The position numbers were made by a program, and so were the translations under genes. Positions 1-9,759 of a DNA stretch of 30,176 nucleotides are shown here, piece by piece. The notes below the pieces were generated by a model. The model was not told the origin of the DNA. It was given only the letters and a program-made list of their open reading frames with translations, and did not search any database. Where the stretch lies: the IMG/VR virus record IMGVR_UViG_3300002138_000008, positions 1 through 30,176 of that record, one strand, 5' to 3'. How positions within the stretch are numbered: position 1 is the stretch's first letter; every line of letters starts with the position of its first letter. The stretch is from a virus.

Positions 1-835
1 CCCTCGCTCCAGCATAAGATCCTGTATACGAACTACCATAATATCCTGTATAGTTTCCTGTATACGCACCTGTATAAGAAAGATTTTCAACTGTACGCCT
101 AGTATCTGAGAAAGTGTCACCCATCTTTATCCAAGTGCCACCTGCTGGTGCTGATTCTCCAACTGAATATGTACCAATTCCAGTGCTATTAACATAATCA
201 GCCCACATTGGAAACATTGAAGCTATATCAACGTCTGATAATTCACGCATTCCACCAGAAACTGTTTTTAAAGGAAGTGTTACAGAAGGTACTGTGCTGG
301 GACTAATGCATCTCCATAATATAGTTGTAAAACTACCACCACTTAAACTATTTGTTATAGTTGCAATATTTGCCCAAGTGCCACCACTTGTCGGTGCCGT
401 TGGTTTAAGAACATACGAACCTGTATTATACGCTGCTAAATATGCACTTACTGATTTTGATAAAAACTCTCCCCCAATTTCATCATTATTTAATTCCATC
501 AACCCATTTGCGTTAGGCCCTTGATAATTAATTTTAAGTGGTCTAATTGGAGTTCCAATTGCTGGATCGGTTCGATTTTGTTTAAATGAATATACAGTTG
601 ATATTACATTTGTTCCAACTGGATGGTCTCCAACTGCATATGGTCGAATGGTATCGGCAAATTCTCCAATACTTGTACCAGTTGCACCATTTACAGTAAG
701 ACTTAAATAAGTATTATTTATTAATTCTGAAGCAAGTATATAAGAAGTATAATTTATCTCAGCATCAGTCATCTCCTGTACCCCTAGTACAGTATTACTG
801 ACATCATATTTTATTTTTACTGGTCTACTCGCCAT
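1..835 (-). CDS. Tail-fibre-like structural protein, 3' end cut by window edge
   Basis: The reading frame opens at ATG 833-835 behind an AAGGA ribosome site and stays open for 278 codons to the window edge, so the C-terminus is missing. The N-terminus begins MASRPVKIKYDVSN and contains QEMTDAEI. A related phrase, MRELSDVDIASMF, recurs about 200 residues later, so the protein seems built from repeated units with Gly/Ser/Thr-rich stretches (for example TSGGTWANIA and PAGGTWIKMG). The last visible part turns into tyrosine-threonine-glycine repeats (YTGAYTGNYTGYY, then SYTGSYAGA). This composition and the place at the end of the baseplate-fibre operon fit a virion surface protein, probably a fibre or collar ornament. 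I recognise no enzymatic motif. The gene follows the 626-residue fibre-like gene by 39 bp. Role is inferred; that the frame is coding is near certain. Confidence 0.8.
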   Translation of the reverse strand, partial: MASRPVKIKYDVSNTVLGVQEMTDAEINYTSYILASELINNTYLSLTVNGATGTSIGEFADTIRPYAVGDHPVGTNVISTVYSFKQNRTDPAIGTPIRPLKINYQGPNANGLMELNNDEIGGEFLSKSVSAYLAAYNTGSYVLKPTAPTSGGTWANIATITNSLSGGSFTTILWRCISPSTVPSVTLPLKTVSGGMRELSDVDIASMFPMWADYVNSTGIGTYSVGESAPAGGTWIKMGDTFSDTRRTVENLSYTGAYTGNYTGYYGSSYTGSYAGAR

Positions 836-874
836 TAATATTCCTTGTATTCAAATTAATCATATTTGTATTTA

Positions 875-2755
875 TTAAGGGAATACTTGAGTACCAGCGA
901 CGTTATATATTTTTATTGCACCGCCACCATTTCCGACAGTAGTTGCTATACTAACACTTCCTAGATTATTTACAGTAGCAGTACCATTTATAGCACCAGT
1001 TAACGTTATATTAAAATCATGAACGTCTACTGTTAAAGTTGGAGGGGTTGTACCTGTATTTAAATATACATCAATACCTTGTTCAGTATTTGGAGTATCA
1101 AACATTGCACCTATAACAGTCCGTATAGTTGGTGCAATATCAACACTAGATGCAGTAGTTATATGCCCATATGTATCGAGTGTTAAACTCTGTATAACTG
1201 ATGATGTTCCAGTATTAGTTATAGTCGCCTGGGTTGATGTATCGGCATGTTCAATTTTAATAGCATCAGTACTACCATCAGTGCTAGTGTATAAATTTAT
1301 ACCACCACCCTTAACAATAGTTAAAGTATCTTGATATACATCTGCGGATTGGGTAGTATTAACATTTTGGGTTCCCCAAGTATATCCACTATCTGTTCCT
1401 GCAATTGCAATATTACCAAAATCATTAATAGTCATTCCGGTAGTTGTGATAGTTTGCACATGCCCGTATGTATCAAATGTTAATGCTAAATCTTGAATAA
1501 CAGTTCCACCAGAATTGTCTACACTAAAATTAACAATTGGTGAGGTATCTGCATGGTTAACAGTCCATGTTCTTTTATCTGCTGATTGTGATGTTGTAAT
1601 TGCATTACCAGCAGTAACTTGTCCAGTAACATATAGACTGGTAACTCCATCATATATAGCCCATGCGTCATCAGTTTCATTCCATAATATAGAAGAATTA
1701 GTAGATGTACCCCTTTCAATTTCAAATCCAGAATTTTGAGTAGGTGCGGCAGTAACATCATTATTCAAAATTATGATATTATCTGAAATAGCGAGTTCAG
1801 CAAGTTGGGATGAACCACTAACTGTTAGATCAGTAGCAACAATTAATGAATTGTTCATTGTTACATCACCATTAAATGTTGATGTATCTGTTGCATGATC
1901 ACCAGATGTTATACCAGATAAGAATATTGGTTTTTCAGTAAATGTTTTTACACCAGATATATTTTGTGCAGAAGTAATTTTAACTGTATTTACATCGTAA
2001 CTTGTTGCAATTGTAACATTACCAAGATTAGTCATCGTGGCAGAACCTGTCACGGCACCAGTTAATGTAATTAGAGGATCATTAACATTAAAATCTATTT
2101 TATTAGTAGAAGAATTATATGTTACATTAATACCGCTTTCAGTATTACCTGTTATGAAATCTACAATATTAGCAGAGTCCATAATAAATGGGGTTATAGG
2201 GTCTCCATTAGAATCTATGCGCTGTAAATGCCATTCTTTATTAGACTCATCCCAATAAATTCTTACATCTACCCTAGGATCTAATGATGAATCTAATCCA
2301 CGAGTAACTATAATACCACCATCTCCAGTAATTAATGAAGTAGTATCGCCAAGAGTTAACCAAGTGGTTTGTAAATTAACATTAGCACCAGTACCCCCAA
2401 AAATAAGAGTACCGTTAGTGATATCAAGTGTCCCATTAATAGTAATAGTTTTATCAACGCCTGTTGAAATATTTGATTCAATAGTTTGTATTGTATTATT
2501 ATTACCATTAACTGTAGAATGCGTTAAATCTAATTTTAATGTATTTTGATATCTTGATAATTCTAATGCATCGTTAGCAGTAAGCCTAACATCTAGGTCA
2601 TCTGATAATTCTATAACAGCATCTACAATATTATTAGAGTCTAATGGTGTATAGTCAAGTAAGGTTTGATTATCTCCTAATTGGACCCCAAGTTCATTTG
2701 TAGATAATCTCCACTCATTAAAAGTGTTTATTGCTTGTACGTTAATTAGTGCCAT
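875..2755 (-). CDS. Fibre-like virion structural protein (626 aa)
   Basis: This is a Thr/Asn/Gly-rich protein with almost no cysteine and strong beta character. It carries internal repeats: a unit with HADTS followed by FDTYGHV/LDTYGHI at about residues 401-432 and 503-531, and a unit ITLTGAxxGxATxxNLGxVxIAT at about 228-251 and 583-605. The block at about 321-367 (LAISDNIIILNND, then IERGTSTNSSILWNETDDAW) is of a kind common in long tail-fibre proteins of T4-like cyanophages. I infer a proximal fibre or baseplate-attached fibre. The start codon overlaps the upstream 89-residue gene by 14 bp. No chaperone or receptor-binding tip is recognisable, so the host-contact part may be in the next, truncated gene. 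The coding call is certain; the fibre role is likely. Confidence 0.8.
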   Translation of the reverse strand: MALINVQAINTFNEWRLSTNELGVQLGDNQTLLDYTPLDSNNIVDAVIELSDDLDVRLTANDALELSRYQNTLKLDLTHSTVNGNNNTIQTIESNISTGVDKTITINGTLDITNGTLIFGGTGANVNLQTTWLTLGDTTSLITGDGGIIVTRGLDSSLDPRVDVRIYWDESNKEWHLQRIDSNGDPITPFIMDSANIVDFITGNTESGINVTYNSSTNKIDFNVNDPLITLTGAVTGSATMTNLGNVTIATSYDVNTVKITSAQNISGVKTFTEKPIFLSGITSGDHATDTSTFNGDVTMNNSLIVATDLTVSGSSQLAELAISDNIIILNNDVTAAPTQNSGFEIERGTSTNSSILWNETDDAWAIYDGVTSLYVTGQVTAGNAITTSQSADKRTWTVNHADTSPIVNFSVDNSGGTVIQDLALTFDTYGHVQTITTTGMTINDFGNIAIAGTDSGYTWGTQNVNTTQSADVYQDTLTIVKGGGINLYTSTDGSTDAIKIEHADTSTQATITNTGTSSVIQSLTLDTYGHITTASSVDIAPTIRTVIGAMFDTPNTEQGIDVYLNTGTTPPTLTVDVHDFNITLTGAINGTATVNNLGSVSIATTVGNGGGAIKIYNVAGTQVFP

Positions 2756-3011
2756 TTGATCCTACTTTTTCCAATATTTGAGTTAACATTGATTTTATAT
2801 CTGCAACTTCATTTTTCAATTTATCCATCTCATTCAATTGAATAGTTCTATCTTGCTTTCTTTTTAAAGCTCTAAGATACTCTTTCCTATTGGTATTTAT
2901 AATTGCTTTACTAGAAGAATCCCTGAACAAATACTGATTATTCTCTACAGGAATATATCCATTAGTATTTTTTATATTTTCTTCTGAACTATTTGAATCT
3001 GTACTACTCAT
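2742..3011 (-). CDS. Small coiled-coil structural protein (89 aa)
   Basis: The polar N-terminus is rich in Ser, Asn and Glu. A conserved-looking core follows (YLFRDSSSKAIINTNRKEYLRALKRKQ), and then a C-terminal helix with heptad-like hydrophobics (MDKLKNEVADIKSMLTQILEKV). Short proteins of this layout sit between the DUF4815 protein and fibre genes in other T4-like aquatic phages, but no function is known to me. The coiled coil suggests oligomerisation, perhaps as an adaptor between baseplate rim and fibre. An AGGAAAG ribosome site precedes the ATG at 3009-3011, and the 3' end overlaps the next gene by 14 bp, implying translational coupling. The function is not established. Confidence 0.72.
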   Translation of the reverse strand: MSSTDSNSSEENIKNTNGYIPVENNQYLFRDSSSKAIINTNRKEYLRALKRKQDRTIQLNEMDKLKNEVADIKSMLTQILEKVGSNGTN

Positions 3012-3033
3012 AATATTTTACTTTCCTATACTA

Positions 3034-6000
3034 TTAAACATAAATGGCTATAGCCCTGAAGTCTTTACATTTTGGTACGAATGAACTATTTGTTGATTTT
3101 AAAACAATCTTGAATGCCATACTTGAAAATAATTGACTTGTAGAAATATCATCACCTATTTGATCTATAGTATATTCAATTTCACGATATTTATTTGGAT
3201 TTTCATCTACAATAATAGCTTCATCTGGTTGATGTAATATCCAAGGTAATGTATCAAAATTACTATCAGAAGATGTAGATACTTTATAATATAATTCAAT
3301 GTATGTAGAAGATGGTCTATTAACATTTGCCAAAACTCGTATTTGATTTGCTTGACTATCAAGTGAAATGCGTCTAGTTATATATTTACATATAGCAGAA
3401 CCACCATTGGGCTCGAGTTCAGATACAAAGTTTTCAACATAATTTGTATTATCTATATTAGAAGTATCTGAAGGGTTATCTATCAAATTAGCAATAGCAA
3501 ATATTGACATCCTATCCAAATCTATAATTGGAGAAAGGTAACTATTACCAACTAACGTAGCAGTTGCAGTAAATCCTGGCCCAGCGAGTTGATTGTCAGT
3601 ACTTGGTACGCATTGGATTCTGTTGAAATACGTATTTTGGTTAGCAATAACATTAAATGGTGATGACACTACATATGCTTGTTCAGAACCTGGCAAACTT
3701 GTTCCAGTGGCTGTAGAAGCAGTCCAATTTATATTAGTATCTGGAAGAACTAATTGTTGAGACGACAGTTGCATATTATTCATTAAAATATTTCTGTTGA
3801 AATATACAGCTGTACCACCAACACGTCCATCAGAATTTGCAACAGTTTCTGAATTTACAATAAAGAAATCCTTTTCAACTCTTTCTATAAGCAATTCTTT
3901 ATTAATTTCTACTATTGGTATACCATTAACCACAAGACTAGCATTAGGTGCAACTCCACTAATAGTTACATATGAACCATTAAATAATCCATGATTCTTT
4001 GAATATACTCTTAATTTTGTTGAACCATTTATAGTTTCAATAGAATCTGGTGCTAATTTCTTAGGTTGTACATCTACGTTATGGAATGCCGCGACACCTT
4101 GTGTAACAAAATTTGCACGATTCAATTTAAATTTGAGATCTTTCTCTTGTTCAGGTGTCCATGTAGATGCATTTTGAGATTTAAAGAATACGCCTAAATA
4201 TGGTTGTTTAGATATACGATATGCTGGAGTAGATACATCAAATTCCCCCATCTCTGATACCCAAACTTTAGGTTTATCTGACATAGAAATAATCACAATT
4301 GCATATTCTACACCTTGTTGTAGATGTACAGGTGCTTGAAATGTGAATTTAGTAGCAACTGAAGCATCTTCTGAAATATTGTTAACATTTAATATTTTTG
4401 TAACATTAGAAAAAGGTAAAATTGTCGTTGAAGGTTGGCCAACTAAAGTAGTTACTATATGTAAAGTTACAGGGATATTCTCATCAACTTGTTGAAAATA
4501 TAAATCTATACTTGTTGCAAAGATACCTCCTGGCGCATCAACCATAAATGTTTGAGCAAGAGGTTCTCTCCATCCAATAACCCTTTGAGTACTAGACCTA
4601 ACTATATCTACTACAATTTGGTTTGAATTAAGAGCTGTACGATCAAACTTTGGAACTCTAGTGGATAGAATAACATTCTCTTGACTTTCTAAAAGTCCTG
4701 CAGCTTCATACACAGCTTCAGCTGATGTTGTAGAATCTGATGTAATGTTATCGATAGAATCTGTTAATTGAAATACTCTAGACCCAGTTCTAAACCTTAA
4801 TTGATCATTATTTGGAATAATGAATAATCCAGATATAGTTCCAGATGCATTGGTAATTAATTCAGCAGAAGCTGCAAGCCCTATACTTGCTGGCCAGGAT
4901 GTTTCATTGTTAAATGTATATGCAGAAGTGTATGATGGATTAGCATTTGTAAAATCTGTAAAAGACCAAAACTGAGTAGTCTGAGTAGTGTATGGTGTGA
5001 TATTTTTACCATCAAAGAAAGCATATACTTTAGTATTTGGTTTCATCATTTTTGCTTCAAATGATACTATCCTTGAACGCATAAATGGTATAAAATTAAT
5101 TTCAACAACTCTATCGCCAAGATTGTTAGTTATTGTATCTGGAACCACTTCAGTTCTTATTCCATCTCTACTTTGCGAACTAGTAGTTGTAGTTATAACA
5201 TTAGTAGTTTCTATTAGCTCTCTGAAGACCCAATTTGTACCACCCGAAGAACGCTCTGCCGTAGAACCAGACCAATTAGTCTGCCATTCATTCCAAACAG
5301 TACCAGTAACACCAGTTGCATCCGCTAAATCTTTAAATGCATCATAGATACCTTCTTGGTCGATAATAACCTCTGGACGATTTTCAGTATCTTTCCAGTT
5401 GTCCGACTCTGGAGATAATTGCATATCTCCTCTCCATGTAAATACATTATAAGGATTTACAAATTCTGGGTATGATGCATATGGTTGTTCTATATAATCT
5501 ACTTCATCATAATCTAATGTTAGTAATGACCCAGTTTTCACTACATTGCTTGAAGAACTTGTAAACAATTTTAATCTAACTTCATTCTCAGTAAATTGCG
5601 GCCTCATGATTCCTAAAGATTTATCCATAGATACTGAATAATCTGGATGACTTGGATATCCAACATTATGCCCATAGAAATTATCTACAATAAACCCATT
5701 TTTAAAATGTTGTAAATCTATTTGGTAATTAGCAGTGTCTTTTTCAAGTAAAGATAAACTTGTATAGTATTCTAAATTTTTAAGACGACCTTCCAATCTA
5801 CCGATATCACGCATAGTATATCGTTTATTGTCAATCATTTTAGGCTGAATACTTTGTGGTCCAAATGTATATGATCCAACTCGTAATTCATATAACGTCA
5901 TTGAATCTTGTACATCCCTTGGCATTTCAGGGTTTAATGCTGGAACACCTTCTACGATTCCAAATGTACCATATTTATCAACATAAACTTTATCAGTACG

Positions 6001-8358
6001 ATTTAAATAATAAGTTAAATCAGTTTCAATAACCGATCCTGGTACAATCATATCTGGTGAAGACGAATATTGCCCAGTAAAGTTACTACCAGTAGAATCT
6101 TTAGTTGGCCTAAAATCAATAGCATCTCTCAATTGTATCAACCCTTTAGAAGAATTGAACGATGGTATTAGTGCATAATCTATAGAAGAATATGAATCTA
6201 CTGAAAAATAGTCGCCTGAACTATGTTGAAAATAATTTACTTTTATGTTAATATTTCCAATTGGTGCAGATTTACCTTGTTTAAGAATAATTTTACCAAT
6301 ACCATAGAAATTGTCTCTTTGACCATTATCAAGTTCATACCTATCAGTTACATCTAAATATTCGCCTCCACCAATTGATACACCGATATCTTTAATTGAA
6401 GTTATAGAAAGTATATCAGTAAAACCTAAACTAGAAAAATCTCCTGGTGATGTAGGTCCAACAAAATTATATATTTGTGCATTTGTTACTAAAGTTTTAT
6501 TTTTCCTAGAAAGATTTTTCTTGATAGGTGCTATGATATTTATCAATCCACCTGTAGCACTACTGGTATCTGAACTATCATTTGTTATCACAGCAGTAGA
6601 TGTGCCATTACTAACATTAAAAATTAAAGAAACATCAGTAATACCTAAAGGGTCTCCAGCATTAGTACCAGATGCAATTGTAATTATCCAGTCAGCGGGA
6701 TTATAAGATTGAAAAACACCATCTGTAATTGTTATAGTAGTAGCATTGCCTGTATATGATTGAGAATAAAAAGTTTTCTTAACTACATATGTCGTATCGT
6801 TCTGACCATTTACAATTAAACTTTTAACTGTATTAAATGGTAGTGGGAATACTAAACTATTATTATTAGTGTTAAACCTATCAGCGTTTGCCGAGTTTCC
6901 ATTAATATCAGCTGTAGTTGCCTCAAATTGTGCAGCACCAGAATACGACTGAGTTATATTAGTAACAGACTCAAATGATTTAGTACTATTAATAATAATA
7001 TCAAATAAATATAGTTTATAAAGTGTACCAGAAACCCAAGAAATACTTCTTGCCCTAGCTGTACCTATTTGGGCATTGGATACATCTTTCAATATCATTG
7101 TTGAATAGTTATCAATGTCTGGTAATGACGATGTAACATTAACATAAATGTAATTACCAACATTAGCAATAATATTAGCAAGGTTAAAATTAGCAGTGTC
7201 TCTAGCTTTAAGTAGTTCTATATATTTAATATCATCAATTGCAATTCTGTAACCATTTACATAAGCAACAGATTTCTCTAAACCAACTGCTAAATAAGAT
7301 TCTCCATACACAATCACTTCATTATCTGTATAATCTATTTCAGATAAACTAAATTTATCACGTAATTGAGCAACGGAATGTACCCCATTATTAGAACCGT
7401 TATCATACATTTCTCTAATGTTAATTAAAAATGGTCTGACACTATAATTTCCAGACTCTTCAAAAGTCCTTACCGCTAGAGTATCACCGAGTATAGAGTT
7501 TTCAGTACTAGCAATTTTCTTAACAACACCATTTTCAATAACCGCTAATTGAATAATTTTACCATCTCTAACTTCTGTAAAAGAAAATGGAGCAGTTCCA
7601 ATAGTTAATGAGATTTGATATCTATGGGCTCCAGGTGCTGCAACATTACTAGTACCTATTGAATTATCTGTTAATGTAATATCTTCAGAATTAGTAACAA
7701 TATTTTCTTCAATGTTGTAAATAACCCTAATCGATGGATTAGTTGTATACTTTGATAGTATTAAATTTTCTGATGGGGAATATACGAAATTTCCATTAAT
7801 AAAGAAAACTCCAGAATCTATATTAAACCTATACCCCTTACCAATAGGAGTAGAAGCAATTGGTAGCACTTTACCTTTCCTTGAAACTATAGCGTCTGAG
7901 TTGATCTCTTCATTAGGCGCAAATGTTTTTGTAATTCCATTATTACCAGAATTAGTATATTTAACAAATAATGTTATAGGATCATCATCAATAGAAGGTT
8001 CAGCCCAAACTACAGTAGCAGTAACCCCCGTAGTAACTCCAGTAATAGTCGTTCCTACGAACTCTTCATAATAATTATCAGTTATATTTAAAATTCCACC
8101 TATTACTGCATTGAACGTAGATTGGATTTTTACATAATCTAAACTACTATCAGTAGTTATATTCCCACCTATTACCGGAGTACCTTCTTTAAATACATAT
8201 CTTCCATGGCGGTCAATCTGTGCTTGTAACGCAGTTTGCATTTGCGTAAGTTCTCGTGCTTGAACAGCAAATCCCGGCCTGAATAGAATTCTAAGATAAT
8301 TCTTAGTTTCATCAAAGTCGTCGTAATAAGGCGCCGAATTATAGTATTTTAATGGCAT
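3034..8358 (-). CDS. DUF4815-type giant baseplate/tail structural protein (1774 aa)
   Basis: This is the largest gene of the window. The N-terminus (MPLKYYNSAPYYDDFDETKN, then FRPGFAVQARELTQMQT and HGRYVFKEGTPVIGG) is the signature of DUF4815 proteins, which are large virion proteins of marine and other T4-like myophages. At about residues 100-155 there is a small beta unit (TITGVTTGVTATVVWAE, ending FAPNEEINS) resembling units in the gp53 and gp8 homologues of this window. The C-terminal third is beta-rich with Ser/Asn/Thr runs, including motifs such as QTFMVDAPGGIFATSIDLYF. The position between the gp8-like gene and the fibre genes suggests a peripheral baseplate or fibre-network component, taking the place of T4 gp9-gp12. 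It starts at ATG 8356-8358 behind an AGAG-type ribosome site, 20 bp after gp8. No catalytic motif was recognised. Confidence 0.85.
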   Translation of the reverse strand: MPLKYYNSAPYYDDFDETKNYLRILFRPGFAVQARELTQMQTALQAQIDRHGRYVFKEGTPVIGGNITTDSSLDYVKIQSTFNAVIGGILNITDNYYEEFVGTTITGVTTGVTATVVWAEPSIDDDPITLFVKYTNSGNNGITKTFAPNEEINSDAIVSRKGKVLPIASTPIGKGYRFNIDSGVFFINGNFVYSPSENLILSKYTTNPSIRVIYNIEENIVTNSEDITLTDNSIGTSNVAAPGAHRYQISLTIGTAPFSFTEVRDGKIIQLAVIENGVVKKIASTENSILGDTLAVRTFEESGNYSVRPFLINIREMYDNGSNNGVHSVAQLRDKFSLSEIDYTDNEVIVYGESYLAVGLEKSVAYVNGYRIAIDDIKYIELLKARDTANFNLANIIANVGNYIYVNVTSSLPDIDNYSTMILKDVSNAQIGTARARSISWVSGTLYKLYLFDIIINSTKSFESVTNITQSYSGAAQFEATTADINGNSANADRFNTNNNSLVFPLPFNTVKSLIVNGQNDTTYVVKKTFYSQSYTGNATTITITDGVFQSYNPADWIITIASGTNAGDPLGITDVSLIFNVSNGTSTAVITNDSSDTSSATGGLINIIAPIKKNLSRKNKTLVTNAQIYNFVGPTSPGDFSSLGFTDILSITSIKDIGVSIGGGEYLDVTDRYELDNGQRDNFYGIGKIILKQGKSAPIGNINIKVNYFQHSSGDYFSVDSYSSIDYALIPSFNSSKGLIQLRDAIDFRPTKDSTGSNFTGQYSSSPDMIVPGSVIETDLTYYLNRTDKVYVDKYGTFGIVEGVPALNPEMPRDVQDSMTLYELRVGSYTFGPQSIQPKMIDNKRYTMRDIGRLEGRLKNLEYYTSLSLLEKDTANYQIDLQHFKNGFIVDNFYGHNVGYPSHPDYSVSMDKSLGIMRPQFTENEVRLKLFTSSSSNVVKTGSLLTLDYDEVDYIEQPYASYPEFVNPYNVFTWRGDMQLSPESDNWKDTENRPEVIIDQEGIYDAFKDLADATGVTGTVWNEWQTNWSGSTAERSSGGTNWVFRELIETTNVITTTTSSQSRDGIRTEVVPDTITNNLGDRVVEINFIPFMRSRIVSFEAKMMKPNTKVYAFFDGKNITPYTTQTTQFWSFTDFTNANPSYTSAYTFNNETSWPASIGLAASAELITNASGTISGLFIIPNNDQLRFRTGSRVFQLTDSIDNITSDSTTSAEAVYEAAGLLESQENVILSTRVPKFDRTALNSNQIVVDIVRSSTQRVIGWREPLAQTFMVDAPGGIFATSIDLYFQQVDENIPVTLHIVTTLVGQPSTTILPFSNVTKILNVNNISEDASVATKFTFQAPVHLQQGVEYAIVIISMSDKPKVWVSEMGEFDVSTPAYRISKQPYLGVFFKSQNASTWTPEQEKDLKFKLNRANFVTQGVAAFHNVDVQPKKLAPDSIETINGSTKLRVYSKNHGLFNGSYVTISGVAPNASLVVNGIPIVEINKELLIERVEKDFFIVNSETVANSDGRVGGTAVYFNRNILMNNMQLSSQQLVLPDTNINWTASTATGTSLPGSEQAYVVSSPFNVIANQNTYFNRIQCVPSTDNQLAGPGFTATATLVGNSYLSPIIDLDRMSIFAIANLIDNPSDTSNIDNTNYVENFVSELEPNGGSAICKYITRRISLDSQANQIRVLANVNRPSSTYIELYYKVSTSSDSNFDTLPWILHQPDEAIIVDENPNKYREIEYTIDQIGDDISTSQLFSSMAFKIVLKSTNSSFVPKCKDFRAIAIYV

Positions 8359-8378
8359 GTTATATTTCTCTTTTTATA

Positions 8379-9737
8379 TTAGAATTCAATAATAATTTTT
8401 ACGTCTTCAATTTGTGAATCAACACGATTGATTGGAGTCCTATTCTCTAAAAATATTATTTCACCAGAACCACGAGTATACTCAGCGGGGGTATATACAT
8501 CTGCTAGAGCAGACACACCGCTACCACCAATTATACCCTCAATAGTTTCATTAGGCAGAAATGTACCATATCCAGTCTTATCATTTTGGTGTATTTTCAA
8601 AAGAATTTTAGAAATATCAACATAATCTACATATGCTTTGGCACCAGAAGATGCACCAACAATAACGTCACCAACTACCCAATCTGTTCCACTTTGAAAC
8701 ACTAAAGTATCTAAACAATTAATAGTAGAAGCTGTTGTAACAGCGTCACCATTTGAATTTAATGGATTTCTAATCAATCCAACTTGACGGAAACTATTAT
8801 CGACAATGAAATCACCACCACCATCTTCATACTCTAATCTAGCGTGAACTGCAATAAAGTATCCACCTAATTCGCTAATTGGGTCTGTACCATGTCCAAG
8901 TCCTGGCGAAGTAACTGGATAACCAGCAGCACCGCTACCACCTCCACCAGAGAATGTACATGTTGCCATTGTATATCCAGAACCACTATTAGTTATGGTA
9001 ATTGTATCAATTGAACCATTACTTACTGTACATGTAGCTGTTGCACCTGTACCATTACCTACTATAGTTATAGTTGGTGCTGGATTATACCCAGTCCCAC
9101 CCTCAGTAATTTTAATATCATAAATCTTACCATTCAATCCTGAAATAGATAGGTTTTGATTTGTCCATTGTGCAAAGTCTGACTCGGATAAATCTGAACC
9201 ATCTCCATTAGCTGATATAACAGTTTTAATCGGGATATAAAAATTGGTTAAGTATTTTGTAGCATCATTTGCTGCAAGGGTATACATATATTTCCAAGTG
9301 TATCCATCCCCCAGTTCAAAAGGAACAACTTGAGCTAAAGTAGGTTTAATAATAGAATTACTAGGCCCAGCTTTTAAACACTTAAAAACTTTACTCTCAT
9401 CGGTAAGAACATAGAATTGTTTAGTAAAGATATCAGGATCTCTATCGTCCCATGCTGAATGAGGATGACCTAAAACCCAATTATATCTTGGTATAACATG
9501 TGTCACATCAGCTGCGGTAATAATTTTTGCCGCCATTATATTTTGATGAACTTCTTTTTCATCTCTAAGAGTATCTAAAGGAATTGGTGGTTCACCATCG
9601 GCAAGGACATTGATAGAATCAGACCATGCGTCTGATTTTGCGATGAATATATAGACGCTATTATTAACGTCTGAAATATCTCTTTTAAAATTTCCACCAT
9701 TAGTTGTGCGGAATTTGCTTGTTACTATTGCTGTCAT
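8379..9737 (-). CDS. 8: Baseplate wedge protein, gp8-like (452 aa)
   Basis: The N-terminal 190 residues follow the pattern of T4-like gp8 wedge proteins: MTAIVTSKFRTTNGGNF, then VYIFIAKSDAWSD, KIITAADVTHVIPRYNW, DIFTKQFYVLTDES and GDGYTWKYMYTLAANDATKY. In T4, gp8 dimers sit in the outer wedge and contact gp10 and gp7. This protein is longer than T4 gp8 (334 residues), largely because of a Gly/Thr-rich insert at about 200-280 with two units containing GGTGYNPAPTITI and GSGYTMATCTF, and a later SGA-type beta unit (VIVGASSGAKAYVDYVD). An AGGAT ribosome site precedes the ATG at 9735-9737. It lies 22 bp after the 330-residue gene in the wedge operon. The family call is good; the exact contacts are inferred from T4. 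Confidence 0.78.
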   Translation of the reverse strand: MTAIVTSKFRTTNGGNFKRDISDVNNSVYIFIAKSDAWSDSINVLADGEPPIPLDTLRDEKEVHQNIMAAKIITAADVTHVIPRYNWVLGHPHSAWDDRDPDIFTKQFYVLTDESKVFKCLKAGPSNSIIKPTLAQVVPFELGDGYTWKYMYTLAANDATKYLTNFYIPIKTVISANGDGSDLSESDFAQWTNQNLSISGLNGKIYDIKITEGGTGYNPAPTITIVGNGTGATATCTVSNGSIDTITITNSGSGYTMATCTFSGGGGSGAAGYPVTSPGLGHGTDPISELGGYFIAVHARLEYEDGGGDFIVDNSFRQVGLIRNPLNSNGDAVTTASTINCLDTLVFQSGTDWVVGDVIVGASSGAKAYVDYVDISKILLKIHQNDKTGYGTFLPNETIEGIIGGSGVSALADVYTPAEYTRGSGEIIFLENRTPINRVDSQIEDVKIIIEF

Positions 9738-9759
9738 TTTTTTATCCTATTAATTAACT

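Noticed and set aside
868-876. AATAAATAC on the minus strand ahead of the left-edge fibre gene
   Set aside because: It fits the looser NATAAATA motif described for cyanophage late promoters, but overlaps the previous stop codon and lacks extended consensus.
2894-2901. TATAAATA on the minus strand inside the 89-residue coiled-coil gene (also 9876-9883 in the 330-residue gene, 24395-24402 in gp59, and 19853-19860 on the plus strand in the tube gene)
   Set aside because: In DNA this AT-rich several exact 8-mers are expected by chance on the two strands of 30 kb. These lie inside coding sequence, so I did not list them as promoters, though the first could serve the fibre gene.
4988-5347. Plus-strand open frame of 119 codons opposite the DUF4815 gene
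   Set aside because: Antisense shadow with no ribosome site and no recognisable motif.
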